From Neolewinella aurantiaca (GTDB taxonomy: Bacteria > Bacteroidota > Bacteroidia > Chitinophagales > Saprospiraceae), in assembly GCF_008014675.1 (NCBI RefSeq), contig NZ_VOXD01000016.1:62001-126000 (forward strand): a stretch of DNA of 64,000 nucleotides, written 5' to 3'. Position 1 is the stretch's first letter, and each line of letters opens with the position of its first letter. The position numbers and the translations under genes are program-made. The notes beneath the pieces were generated by a model. That model had not been told where the DNA came from. It made no database searches and was given only the letters and a program-made list of their open reading frames with translations. Shown here piece by piece: positions 48,880 through 57,718 of this stretch.

Positions 48880-50219
48880 AGGCCCGCCAGTGTTGTGAGC
48901 GCATCGTCGGCCCGGCTGAAGTTGAAGCCCGCGAGTGCGTCGGATAGTTTCGTGCGGATCCGCTCATTCCCCAGGTTGCCCAAACTCCCCAGGTGAGTAT
49001 GCTTCAAATCCGTCGGTGGAACAAAAGTTCCGTTTTCGATGTCGCGCCCAACCTGCATATAGGCGTCACGGAAGGGTACGCCTTCAAGCACGAGGTTATT
49101 GACGGCCTCGACGGAGTACAGGTAAGTATAGCGTGGATCGGTAGGTAGTTCCTGGGCGCGGACGCTGGTGCGGGGCAAGGCATAAAGAGCAATGTCCAGT
49201 CCGTCCTCCAGCTGGTCCAGGGCGGGGAAGATGGCTTCCTTCAGGAGTTGGAAGTCGCGGTGATAGCCCGAAGGAAGGTTGGTTGTAAGCTGGGCGATCT
49301 GGGCGGGGAGGCTCTGAAGGAGGTTGCACCGTCCGCGCAGCAGTTCGAACACGTCCGGGTTTTTCTTATGGGGCATGATGCTGGAGCCGGTGGTCAGTTC
49401 CCCGGGCAGTTGCAGGAAACCGAAGTTCTGGCTGGAGTACAGGCAGACGTCCATGGCCATTTTCCCGATCGTCTGGGCCAGCGAAGCAATGGCCATCGCC
49501 ATCAGCAGCTCCGTTTTGCCGCGCCCCATCTGCGCGGCCACTACATTGACGACCGGTGCCCGGAAGCCGAGCAGTTCCGTCGTCCGGTCCCGGTTCAGCG
49601 GGAAGCTGGAACCATAGCCCGCGGCGGAGCCCAGCGGGTTCTGGTCCGTCACTTCGTAGACGCCCTGCCACATCCGGAGGTCATCCACCAGGGCTTCGGC
49701 GTAAGCGCCGAACCACAGGCCGAAGCTCGATACCATGGCGACCTGCAGGTGGGTGTAACCGGGGATGAGTTTGTCTTTATGTTCTTCGCTCAGGTTCGTC
49801 AGCGTCCGGCTGAGTTCGGCGGTGCGTTCCACGATACCCCGGATGCGGTGGCGGAAGTAGAGCCGCAGGTCGACCAGCACCTGGTCGTTGCGGCTGCGGC
49901 CGGAGTGGATTTTTTTACCGTCGTCTCCCAGTTCCCGAGTGAGTAGCAGCTCTACCTGGCTGTGGACGTCCTCGACACCATCCTCGATCACGAAGTTTCC
50001 GGCGACGGCCTCCTGGTACAGCGCCTTCATCTTTTCTTTGCACCTGCGTGCCGCGCCCGCATCGATCAGGCCTACTTCCTCCAGCATCGTTACGTGCGCC
50101 AGCGACCCCAGAATATCGAACGGGGCCAGTTCCAGGTCCAGCTCGCGGTCGCGCCCAACGGTGAAGTCAGCAATTTTTTGATCGAGGTCGTAGTCTTTTT
50201 CCCAGAGTTTGGTCGGCAT
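48876..50219 (-). CDS. argH: Argininosuccinate lyase
   Basis: This 447-residue lyase of the fumarase/aspartase superfamily splits argininosuccinate to arginine and fumarate, the last step of arginine synthesis. Conserved parts are MPTKLWEKDYDLDQKIADFTVGRD, EDVHSQVELLLTRELGDDGKKIHSGRSRNDQVLVDLRLY, IPGYTHLQVAMVSSFG and the signature GSSIMPHKKNPDVFELLRGR with the catalytic Ser. Two copies of the dispersed motif lie inside: one encodes DAGAARRC (residues 53-60) between two helices, and the other encodes TSVRAQ near residue 350. No other arg gene is adjacent, so it is not in an arginine operon here. Confidence 0.97.
   Translation of the reverse strand: MPTKLWEKDYDLDQKIADFTVGRDRELDLELAPFDILGSLAHVTMLEEVGLIDAGAARRCKEKMKALYQEAVAGNFVIEDGVEDVHSQVELLLTRELGDDGKKIHSGRSRNDQVLVDLRLYFRHRIRGIVERTAELSRTLTNLSEEHKDKLIPGYTHLQVAMVSSFGLWFGAYAEALVDDLRMWQGVYEVTDQNPLGSAAGYGSSFPLNRDRTTELLGFRAPVVNVVAAQMGRGKTELLMAMAIASLAQTIGKMAMDVCLYSSQNFGFLQLPGELTTGSSIMPHKKNPDVFELLRGRCNLLQSLPAQIAQLTTNLPSGYHRDFQLLKEAIFPALDQLEDGLDIALYALPRTSVRAQELPTDPRYTYLYSVEAVNNLVLEGVPFRDAYMQVGRDIENGTFVPPTDLKHTHLGSLGNLGNERIRTKLSDALAGFNFSRADDALTTLAGL
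49154..49173 (-). repeat. Dispersed motif, copy 18, inside argH
   Basis: It has three mismatches. Its reading frame differs from the GADAGA copies, giving RTSVRAQ. Confidence 0.5.
50038..50058 (+). repeat. Dispersed motif, copy 19, inside argH
   Basis: It matches all fixed positions but has one extra base at the centre. It encodes DAGAARRC. Confidence 0.65.
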
Positions 50220-50319
50220 GGCAGGAGGCTGTTATTAATGCAGTGCAATAGTTGCAGCGCGAAACTAAGATAATCGCCGCAACCGGTAAGCTCGCTTTCG
50301 TAATTTTCTACAATCGCTC

Positions 50320-50994
50320 CTATTCGTACCAGGCACTCATTTCTCCTAATTCCTTCCGTGAGATTACCGGTACCTGAGCGTCTTCAGCCGGGTATCCGAC
50401 CGGAAGCAGAAGGAATGGCCGCTCATTATCCGGCCGCTCGAGCACTTTTTGCAGGAAGTTCATCGGGCTGGGCGTATGCGTCACCGTTACCAGTCCTGCG
50501 TTATGGATGGCGGAGATTAGCATGCCGCAGGCCAGGCCGACGGATTCGTTGACGTAGTAGTTTTTTTCTTTGTTCCCCTCCTCATCGAGATCGTATGCTT
50601 TCTTGAACGCAACGATGATGTAAGGGGCAGTCGTAAGAAAGTCTTTGTGCCAGTCGGTGCCGAATTTTTTCAGGTCTTCAAGCCAGTCGTCAGACATCCT
50701 GCCGTGGTAGTTTTCGTACTCTTCTTTTTCGGCTGCTTCGCGAATCTTAGCTTTTACGTCCGGATTGGTGACGACGCAGAAGTTCCAGGGCTGCTTATTT
50801 GCGCCACTGGGCGCAGTAGAGGCCGTTTTAATGATGAGTTCAATGACTTCCCGGTTTACCGGCCGATTACTGAACATCCGTACGGTGCGGCGGTCTTCGT
50901 GTTGTTCGTGAAATTCTTTAGCCCGGGCAAGCATTTCTGCGGGCGTGTATTCGGTATGGCGGAGGGGCTGAAAGCCCTGGTCGTGGTGAGGCAT
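50320..50994 (-). CDS. Nitroreductase-fold flavoprotein, iodotyrosine deiodinase-like
   Basis: This 224-residue FMN protein has DRRTVRMFSNRPVN and TAPSGANKQPWNFCVV (FMN binding), and YVNESVGLACGMLISAIHNAGLVTVTHTPSPMNFL typical of the IYD branch. The three lid residues that hold the zwitterion of iodotyrosine in IYD (Glu, Tyr, Lys) have counterparts in EEYENYHG (Glu four before the last Tyr) and in TDWHKDFL. An active bacterial IYD has been reported from the related genus Haliscomenobacter, as I recall. Reductive dehalogenation of halotyrosines, plausible in a marine organism, is therefore more likely than nitro reduction. Confidence 0.82.
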   Translation of the reverse strand: MPHHDQGFQPLRHTEYTPAEMLARAKEFHEQHEDRRTVRMFSNRPVNREVIELIIKTASTAPSGANKQPWNFCVVTNPDVKAKIREAAEKEEYENYHGRMSDDWLEDLKKFGTDWHKDFLTTAPYIIVAFKKAYDLDEEGNKEKNYYVNESVGLACGMLISAIHNAGLVTVTHTPSPMNFLQKVLERPDNERPFLLLPVGYPAEDAQVPVISRKELGEMSAWYE

Positions 50995-51102
50995 GGCGTA
51001 AAGATATTCGTTACAGCTAAGAAGTCATAGGAGTAAGAGCCTGTCTGAAATCAGCTTTTGAGGCGCAGGTAGTCCGTGCGCTGAATTTTGATGTACCACA
51101 AC

Positions 51103-51137
51103 AAAAAACGGCCGTCAGGAGTAATTCCCAACGGCCG
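51103..51137 (-). terminator. Terminator of ftsH
   Basis: On the minus strand CGGCCGT pairs with ACGGCCG over a 15-base loop and is followed by UUUUUUG. It is 27 bases past the ftsH stop. Confidence 0.85.
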
Positions 51138-51163
51138 GTTCTGACAATCTGAAAACAGGAAAA

Positions 51164-53152
51164 CTAATTCCCGCTGCCGTTAGGCGAAAGGTTATTGTCG
51201 ATCACCCCGGGCATCTCTACCGGCGGAAGCTTATCTGCATCCGATGGGCGGGGACCGATGAGCCGGACGAGATCCTTGCTGCTGAGCACCTCTTTGTCGA
51301 GCAGTTCCTTTGCGAGTAACTCTACCTCGGCACGCTTCTCGGTCAGCAGGGCTTGTGCACGCTGGTACTGGATTTCGAGCATGTTTCGTACCCGGTTATC
51401 TATCAGGGTAGATGTCTCATCGGAGTAAGGGCGCTGGTAAGCGTCGCGTCCCATGCTGTAGAAGCTAACCTGGCCGACTTCCTCATCCATACCGTAAACG
51501 GTGATCATGTCGTAAGCCTGCTTGGTTACTTTGTCGAGATCGTTTTGGGCTCCGGTACTGATTTTTCCGAAGAATACCTGTTCGGCCGCGCGGCCACCAA
51601 AAGTCATACACATCATGTCGAGCATTTGCTCGGTACGAGTGATATACTGCTCTTTGGGGAGATACTGAGCGTAGCCGAGCGCCGCAACACCACGGGGAAC
51701 GATGGTAACCTTCACCAGCGGGCTGGCGTGCTCCAGGAACCAACCACAGATAGCGTGGCCGGCTTCGTGGTAGGCAATGATCTCCTTTTCATCGGGGTTG
51801 ATGAGCTTGTTCTTCTTCTCGAGTCCACCGATCACTTTGTCGAGGGCATAATTGAAGTCTTCGAGCGTTACACTGTCCTGATTGCGGCGTGCAGCAATAA
51901 GAGCAGCTTCGTTACAGATGTTGGCAATCTCCGCCCCGGCGAAGCCGGGGGTCATTTCCGCGAGGGTAAATGCATCTACCGTCACACCATCGGTCTTGAT
52001 GGTTTTCAGGTGAACCTTGAAGATAGCCTCCCGTCCTTTCAGGTCAGGGCGATCGATACCGATCTGGCGGTCGAAACGTCCCGGACGAAGCAGGGCACTA
52101 TCCAGAACATCAGGGCGGTTCGTCGCTGCCATCAGGATCACTCCTTTATCTGTGCTGAAACCATCCATCTCCACGAGGAGTTGGTTGAGGGTGTTCTCAC
52201 GTTCGTCGTTACCCCCCTGCATGCCACCGCGGCCACGGGCGCGGCCGATGGCGTCGATCTCATCGATGAAGATGATACAAGGAGCCTTTTCGCGGGCCTG
52301 CTTGAAGAGGTCACGTACCCGGCTGGCACCAACTCCGACAAACATCTCTACAAAGTCCGATCCGGACATTGTAAAGAAAGGCACGCCAGCTTCGCCGGCT
52401 ACCGCTTTTGCCAGGAGGGTCTTACCCGTTCCGGGAGGGCCTACCAGGAGTACACCTTTGGGGATTTTACCACCAAGAGCGGTGTATTTCTTCGGGTTTT
52501 TGAGGAAGTCAACGACTTCCATCACTTCTTCCTTGGCTTCGTCGAGACCAGCAACGTCGGCAAAGGTGATGTTCACCTTGCTGTTCTGATCGAAGAGCGT
52601 AGCCTTCGATTTCCCGATGTTGAAAAGCTGGCCGCCAGGCCCTCCTGCTCCTCCGCCCATACGGCGCATGAGGAAAACCCAGATCAAAATGATCAGACCG
52701 AAAGAAATGAGGTAAGGCATTGCTTCAGCCAGGATGTTGGTCCGACGAACTGAATTGACTTTAACCCGCTTTTCGAAGGGTATTTCGAGGTTGTCCTGAG
52801 CTTCTTTCAGGTAATCGCTGAAAACAGCTGGGTCGAGGACCGGTAGGATGTAGTCGTAACTGCCCCCCCCGAAGCCTCCGCTGGAGGCATCCTGGTAAGG
52901 GCCGGTTTCTCCCTTCTTGTCTTCAGCTATGTAAATCTCTGCCGAGCGGCCGTTGACGAGGTCAATTTTAGTAATTGCTCCTTCATCGTTCAGCATCTTA
53001 TAAAGCCGCTCTTTGTCAATCTCGTGGCTGGTTCCGCTTCCAAGACTGGAAATCAGGAGCACCAGCAGCACCAGAGACATGAGGGCGTACATCCAGTAGC
53101 TTTGGAACTTAGGTCCACCGTCGGGCTTATTGTCTTTATTGTTATTACTCAT
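51164..53152 (-). CDS. ftsH: ATP-dependent zinc metalloprotease FtsH
   Basis: This 662-residue membrane AAA+ protease degrades misassembled membrane proteins and regulators. The N-terminal helix is [20 protein letters not shown], and a second helix ([19 protein letters not shown]) follows the periplasmic domain. AAA motifs are Walker [14 protein letters not shown] (about residue 237), Walker [13 protein letters not shown] and the second region of homology [20 protein letters not shown]. The zinc site HEAGH is near residue 464. The C-terminus is Pro/Asn/Ser-rich. rsfS lies directly upstream on the same strand. Confidence 0.98.
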   Translation of the reverse strand: MSNNNKDNKPDGGPKFQSYWMYALMSLVLLVLLISSLGSGTSHEIDKERLYKMLNDEGAITKIDLVNGRSAEIYIAEDKKGETGPYQDASSGGFGGGSYDYILPVLDPAVFSDYLKEAQDNLEIPFEKRVKVNSVRRTNILAEAMPYLISFGLIILIWVFLMRRMGGGAGGPGGQLFNIGKSKATLFDQNSKVNITFADVAGLDEAKEEVMEVVDFLKNPKKYTALGGKIPKGVLLVGPPGTGKTLLAKAVAGEAGVPFFTMSGSDFVEMFVGVGASRVRDLFKQAREKAPCIIFIDEIDAIGRARGRGGMQGGNDERENTLNQLLVEMDGFSTDKGVILMAATNRPDVLDSALLRPGRFDRQIGIDRPDLKGREAIFKVHLKTIKTDGVTVDAFTLAEMTPGFAGAEIANICNEAALIAARRNQDSVTLEDFNYALDKVIGGLEKKNKLINPDEKEIIAYHEAGHAICGWFLEHASPLVKVTIVPRGVAALGYAQYLPKEQYITRTEQMLDMMCMTFGGRAAEQVFFGKISTGAQNDLDKVTKQAYDMITVYGMDEEVGQVSFYSMGRDAYQRPYSDETSTLIDNRVRNMLEIQYQRAQALLTEKRAEVELLAKELLDKEVLSSKDLVRLIGPRPSDADKLPPVEMPGVIDNNLSPNGSGN

Positions 53153-53244
53153 GGTAAAAGGCTAACGCACAATTGCCCAATTCGTTGGGTCAATTAGTGC
53201 TGATTTCGCGTTGCGACTGCTATAGGCTGGGTAAGAAGATGGTC

Positions 53245-53634
53245 TCAGGCGTCGTAAGCCGTCACTTCGGCATCACTCCAGAGGTCTTCCAGCTCGTAGA
53301 AGGCGCGGGTTTCGGGGTAAAAAATATGTACTACCACATCGAAGTAATCGAGGCAGATCCAGTTGGCATGACGACCGCCGGTGGCGGTTTTAGGCAATTC
53401 GCCTTGCTCCTGCTTCAAACGTTTCTGAACGTTGTTGGCGATAGAGGAAACCTGGGTGGTAGACTCGCCTTCACAGACGAAAAAGAAGTCTGCCGGACGA
53501 TCATGCAGTTTGCGTAGATCAAGGCGAACAATTTTTTTACCCTTGATGTCCCGGATGCTGTCCAGGATAAGCTCCAGCCGATCCTGAATCTCAGGAGAGA
53601 TCGCAGCGGGAGCATTTGTTACGGAAGTATTCAG
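53245..53634 (-). CDS. rsfS: Ribosome silencing factor RsfS without a canonical start codon
   Basis: The frame encodes LELILDSIRDIKGKKIVRLDLRKL, DFFFVCEGESTTQVSSIANNVQ, LPKTATGGRHANWICLDYFDV and VVVHIFYPETRAFYELEDLW, a complete RsfS (Iojap) domain that blocks subunit joining by binding ribosomal protein L14. No ATG, GTG or TTG precedes the domain: an in-frame TAA lies just upstream, and only CTG at 53634 or ATT at 53637 is available. A TACCTTTA promoter-like box at 53654-53661 supports a start here. CTG is taken, giving 129 aa. The neighbours birA and ftsH match the usual Bacteroidota order. Confidence 0.85.
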   Translation of the reverse strand: MNTSVTNAPAAISPEIQDRLELILDSIRDIKGKKIVRLDLRKLHDRPADFFFVCEGESTTQVSSIANNVQKRLKQEQGELPKTATGGRHANWICLDYFDVVVHIFYPETRAFYELEDLWSDAEVTAYDA

Positions 53635-53760
53635 AATGGTATAGTTTTATTACTAAAGGTAGCAAATGTTGTACCCTTTTTCAACGGTTATAGTTGCGAA
53701 TATGATCGAAAATGGCGAGGATTATCGACAAATTCCGACATTCGCCCGACATTGCTCCCT

Positions 53761-54534
53761 GTGAACACTAAGCTAATACCTAAAGTTGCCCGCCACTTCG
53801 AAGAGCTGGAAAGTACCAATAATGCGGTCATCAGGGCGCTGAACGCAGGTGAAGAGATCGTTAACGGCGCCGTTTTTATCTCTGATGCACAAACCGCCGG
53901 CAGGGGCCAGGGGACCAACCACTGGTTCGCCTCGCCGGGTGCCAATCTGACGCTGAGCATGGCTGCGTATCCTGACCATTTGTCGGTCAGCAGGTTGTTT
54001 GCCCTTAATCAACTGTCCGGTTTGGCGGTTGCGGATACGGTGAAAAAGTTTCTCCCGGAGGGGCTTGCGGCCGGCGTCCGGCTAAAGTGGCCGAACGATG
54101 TTTACGTCGGCCAGCAAAAAATTGCCGGCATTCTGGTTCAGAACGGGCTGCGCGGGAGCTCCGTCTCCTGGTCGGTTATTGGCATTGGCCTGAACGTGAA
54201 CGAAAATAGTTTTCCGGAAAGCCTGCAGCAATCCGCTACGTCGCTTGCGCTGTTGACCGGGCACAATTTTAACCTGCAGGAAGTATTAGCCTTTTTGTTG
54301 GAGCGTCTTGCTGCTAACTACCAGCTCATCAGTCCTGACCTCCTGCGCGAGCTGAACGAACGCTACCACCAAGAACTCTACCGCCTCAACGTCCCTGCCC
54401 GCTACCAACTCACGGAGGGCGGAGAGAATTTCTTCGCCGTACTCCGTGGTGTGAACGAAGCTGGCCAGCTCCGGTTGGAGCTGGCGGAAGGCGGAGAGCG
54501 GGTGTTCTCGTTGCGGGAAGTCCGGTTCGTCTGA
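53761..54534 (+). CDS. birA: Biotin--[acetyl-CoA-carboxylase] ligase, monofunctional
   Basis: This 257-residue enzyme attaches biotin to carrier proteins. The signature blocks are ELESTNNAVIRAL, TAGRGQGTNHWFASPGANLTLS (biotinyl-AMP loop), LKWPNDVYVGQQKIAGILVQ and VIGIGLNVNE. There is no DNA-binding N-terminus, so it is not a repressor. The GTG at 53761 (MNTKLIPKVARHFEE) is preferred; a TTG at 53752 is an alternative and no ATG exists. A degenerate motif-like stretch (GGGCGCTGAACGCAGGTGAA, 53834-53853) encodes RALNAGE. It is divergent from rsfS-ftsH. Confidence 0.95.
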   Translation: MNTKLIPKVARHFEELESTNNAVIRALNAGEEIVNGAVFISDAQTAGRGQGTNHWFASPGANLTLSMAAYPDHLSVSRLFALNQLSGLAVADTVKKFLPEGLAAGVRLKWPNDVYVGQQKIAGILVQNGLRGSSVSWSVIGIGLNVNENSFPESLQQSATSLALLTGHNFNLQEVLAFLLERLAANYQLISPDLLRELNERYHQELYRLNVPARYQLTEGGENFFAVLRGVNEAGQLRLELAEGGERVFSLREVRFV

Positions 54535-54548
54535 TCGTCAGGCAAAGG

Positions 54549-54881
54549 CTACGTGGCGCGTTTGATCAGTGCGTAGTCGTCGTCCGTGTAAGGCCCGAAT
54601 GTTGCTTCGTAGCGCTTGCGGACATCCAGATAGTAGCCAAACATACGCTGGTCTCCTTTCAGGGCGCTTTGGGTTATCGTTTGTCCGCGGGCTGGATCAT
54701 GAATAGAATACTGTATCACACATTCGTCTTCTGGTTCAAGTTTTGGGAAACCGACCATGCGCAATTTTGTATTCAGGGAGACTATGACTTCCGAACCATC
54801 GAAGACGTCTCTTGCCAGATATAGCCCGTTTCCTGCAGGTTCACTTATGCGAACGATTGTTAAGATGTTTTTTTGCTCCAT
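54549..54881 (-). CDS. Hypothetical protein, 110 aa
   Basis: This small soluble protein has an OB-like opening (NILTIVRISEPAGNGLYLARDVFDGSEVIVSLNTKLRMVGF), an acidic turn (KLEPEDECVIQYSIHDP) and a charged C-terminal part (MFGYYLDVRKRYEATFGPYTDDDYALIKRAT). No family recognised; the first part recalls translation-factor-type beta barrels only loosely. It is downstream of the S9 peptidase on the same strand (53-base gap), with an exact copy of the 20-bp motif in between. Confidence 0.65.
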   Translation of the reverse strand: MEQKNILTIVRISEPAGNGLYLARDVFDGSEVIVSLNTKLRMVGFPKLEPEDECVIQYSIHDPARGQTITQSALKGDQRMFGYYLDVRKRYEATFGPYTDDDYALIKRAT

Positions 54882-54908
54882 CCTTGATGCCTTTTTTTGA
54901 AACTTTCA

Positions 54909-54928
54909 TTGCACCTGCGGCCGCGCCC
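54909..54928 (+). repeat. Dispersed motif, copy 20 (exact match)
   Basis: All fixed positions match, with GC at the centre. It fills most of the 53-base gap between two co-oriented minus-strand genes and is reversed relative to both. Confidence 0.78.
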
Positions 54929-54934
54929 TTCGTA

Positions 54935-57718
54935 TTACTCCCGGAGCATTTTACCCCGCTGGATCGGAGGAACTCCATCCGCCATCCACGACGGCATCGG
55001 TTTTTTCATCAGGTAATGGTCGAAGAACTGAGCCATCCGGGTTTGGAAGTCGAAGCGGTTGGCGGTTTTGACCGGCCAGTGCGGCTCGCCCCGATAGTTG
55101 AGCATCCATGCGGGTTTGCCGAGGCGGCGCAGAGCGGTGAACCACTCGATGCCTTGTTCCCACGGTACCGCTCCGTCATTGTCGTTGTGGAGGATCAGCA
55201 GGGGGGTGTTGATCTTGTCGGTAGTGAAGATCGGGCTGTTTTCGTAGTAGCGCTGGAAGTGACTCCATGGCGTGCCGCCGATGCGGCTCTGGGTGTGCTC
55301 ATACTGAAACTGCCGGCTGCGACCCGAGCCCCAGCGGATGCCGCCGTAGGCAGAGAACATATTGACTACCGGCGCGCCGGCCTCGATGGCGGCGAACAGA
55401 TCGGTCTTCGTTGCCAGGTACGCAGCCTGGTAACCTCCCCAGCTGTGCCCCTGCATCCCGATGCGCTTTTTGTCGATAAAGCCTTCACTAAGCAAGCTCA
55501 GTACACCACTCATCACGCAATCGTAAGCGCTTTCGCCGGGGTAGCCAACACGATATATCACGTCCGGATTGAAGATCACGTAGCCCTTGCTGGCGTAGTG
55601 GCTGTAGTTGATACTGCTGCGTCCGGGCACCGGGGTGCGGTGGCGGTAGAGCCCCTCGCTGCTGCGCTCGTAGTAGTTGACGAGCAGGGCGTGTTCCATG
55701 CTTGGGTCAAACCCTTCGGGTTTGATCAGTATACCGCTCAGGCTGCGACCCTGAGGGTCGACCCAGTTGTATCGTTCAGCGGTGCCCCAGTAGAAATCTG
55801 CCTGCTGCGGGTTGGCGGTGGATAGCTGGGTGCCTTTGTCTTTCAGGTCGCTGGTGAGCCAGAGGTCGGGGAACTGCCGGAAGTCCGCTTCGCTGTAAAC
55901 AAAGACATCCTTGTTGCGCGCTTTCATAAAGTCGCCGTAAGTTTTCGGGCCGTTACGGAGACTTGTGAAAGTGCCCGTTTGCAGATCGAGGAGGCCGTAG
56001 CCACCTTCGTAGGAGAGCTGGTTGAACGTACCGGCCAGTTGTACTTCAGCGGGGTCGATGAAACGGTTTTCCGGCTCAAGGTCTATCAGGGAATAACGGA
56101 TGTTTTGTTCGCGGCCTTTCGTTAGCCTTTTCGCGGGTGTTTTGCCGGTGGGGTCGAGCTGCCAGAGGTCGTAGCGGTCGGCTACGAAAAATTTGTTGCC
56201 GCCCGTAAGCGTGCCTTCATAGCCGTAGCTGCGTGGGTGCATCGGCCGGTCGTTGATCTCGTCGTAGAAGGTGCCGGTTTCGTTGGTGGTCAGTACGTGG
56301 TGCCGGGCGGTAGCGGGGTCGAAGCTGTTCCAGGTTGTATCCGTCGGGTTGTACCAAATGAGGAAGTCGCCACCGTCTAGCCAGCGTGCGGGGGTGATTT
56401 CGCCATCGAGCATTGAGGTGCGTTTACCCGTTCGGAGGTCGATAATGGTGGTGTTGCGGGCACCGGGGCCGCCTTCCCACATGGTTTGTTTGGAGTAGGG
56501 GCGGTCGTCGTAAACCATCACGTAGTGGCCGGCACGGTCGTTGGCCTGGTAATCGTAGGGCAGATCGGGGGTGCCAAGCTGCAGGAAGTCACCCTTTTGG
56601 GTGCGATAAGCAGCAAGGTAGGTGCGTTTCTCTTCACGGCTGAGGCGGAGGTTTTCTTCGGTGTACATCCGGGCATCTTCGGTGGTCCAGATTTCTACAT
56701 CGGCGATTTCTTCGTCGAGCAGGGTAGTGTCGCGATCGGGGCGGCGGGGTGTGGTGCCGAAGAAGAGGTATTCTCCGGATTCGCTGAAGCTCAGGTCGCG
56801 GTCGTCGGAGATGCGGTAGCTCTTGTCCAGCCACGCTTCGGGGTCGTCGGAGATGCGTTCTGCGGTTTTATCGTCGTCAGCCCAGTGATACAGAAAGAAA
56901 GGCTTCTGCTTGTCTTTGGCTTCTTTTTTAGAGGAGAGGAAGGCAACCTGTGTACCGTCATTACTGAGACTGATGTTGGTGTAGTCGCCTTCGTTTTTGC
57001 TTAGAGCGTCCCACACGAGTTCATCGGGGGATAGCCGGAGGATACCCGCTTCCCAGCTACTATCCTTTGCGGTTTGGTGAGCAACGATCACTGGTGCGTC
57101 GCGGGCAAACTCGTATGCTTTGACTCCTTCGAGATAAAAGCTGTCCTGATTGAAAAAGTCCCGGACGACAAGACGGTGAGCGTCCTTTTCTATGCCCTTC
57201 TGGAGGCTGTCAGGAAGTGCAGAAGCAGTAGTGTAGGCGTAGCGCCCACTCCAGCGTTCGCCGGTTTTGAAGCTGTAGACATTCGGGATGAGTAACGGCT
57301 CCGTATCTTCCAGGTTCCAGACCAGCAGGGTGTCCATGGCTTTTAGTTTGTCTTTCGCTTTCTTTTTTTCCGAAAGTTTGATGGCCTTTACGGCCTCCAT
57401 TCCTGGTTTCAGCAGGCCGATGAGGTGCTTTCCGTCGTAACTGAGCCTGGCGCGGTGCAGGCGCTCAAAGCGACGTTCGGTCTTTGCCCGGGCATCATAA
57501 ACTACCGCAGTTGGGTCGCCAAGGTCTTTTTCGAGGGTGTAAAGAACATGAGTGCCATCGGCGCTGATCTGTTCACTGCGAATTTGGTTCCACTGCTGCA
57601 TGTCTTTTACCGTGATGGGCCTTTTCTGCCCTCCGGGAGATCGCTGCGCATGGAACTGGGCGCTGACGCAGGTGCAAAGAAGAAACAAAATGAGCAGGGT
57701 GGGGAGGGTACGTTGCAT
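54935..57718 (-). CDS. S9 family peptidase (prolyl oligopeptidase type), exported
   Basis: This 927-residue serine peptidase has a signal peptide (TLPTLLILFLLCTCVSAQ), a beta-propeller of about 600 residues with repeats such as WNLEDTEPLLIPNV and ISLSNDGTQVAFLSSKKEA, and a C-terminal alpha/beta hydrolase domain. The nucleophile is Ser759 in GMQGHSWGGYQAAYL. The acid is in LILHNDNDGAVPW and the His in RGEPHWPVKTANR. It should cleave short peptides in the periplasm, complementing the X-Pro and M16 peptidases in this window. No C-terminal T9SS domain is seen. A motif copy overlaps the signal-peptide codons. Confidence 0.93.
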   Translation of the reverse strand: MQRTLPTLLILFLLCTCVSAQFHAQRSPGGQKRPITVKDMQQWNQIRSEQISADGTHVLYTLEKDLGDPTAVVYDARAKTERRFERLHRARLSYDGKHLIGLLKPGMEAVKAIKLSEKKKAKDKLKAMDTLLVWNLEDTEPLLIPNVYSFKTGERWSGRYAYTTASALPDSLQKGIEKDAHRLVVRDFFNQDSFYLEGVKAYEFARDAPVIVAHQTAKDSSWEAGILRLSPDELVWDALSKNEGDYTNISLSNDGTQVAFLSSKKEAKDKQKPFFLYHWADDDKTAERISDDPEAWLDKSYRISDDRDLSFSESGEYLFFGTTPRRPDRDTTLLDEEIADVEIWTTEDARMYTEENLRLSREEKRTYLAAYRTQKGDFLQLGTPDLPYDYQANDRAGHYVMVYDDRPYSKQTMWEGGPGARNTTIIDLRTGKRTSMLDGEITPARWLDGGDFLIWYNPTDTTWNSFDPATARHHVLTTNETGTFYDEINDRPMHPRSYGYEGTLTGGNKFFVADRYDLWQLDPTGKTPAKRLTKGREQNIRYSLIDLEPENRFIDPAEVQLAGTFNQLSYEGGYGLLDLQTGTFTSLRNGPKTYGDFMKARNKDVFVYSEADFRQFPDLWLTSDLKDKGTQLSTANPQQADFYWGTAERYNWVDPQGRSLSGILIKPEGFDPSMEHALLVNYYERSSEGLYRHRTPVPGRSSINYSHYASKGYVIFNPDVIYRVGYPGESAYDCVMSGVLSLLSEGFIDKKRIGMQGHSWGGYQAAYLATKTDLFAAIEAGAPVVNMFSAYGGIRWGSGRSRQFQYEHTQSRIGGTPWSHFQRYYENSPIFTTDKINTPLLILHNDNDGAVPWEQGIEWFTALRRLGKPAWMLNYRGEPHWPVKTANRFDFQTRMAQFFDHYLMKKPMPSWMADGVPPIQRGKMLRE
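57658..57677 (-). repeat. Dispersed motif, copy 21, in the S9 peptidase signal peptide
   Basis: It is identical to the copy at 44607-44626, including the single mismatch, and also encodes CTCVSAQ. Confidence 0.75.
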
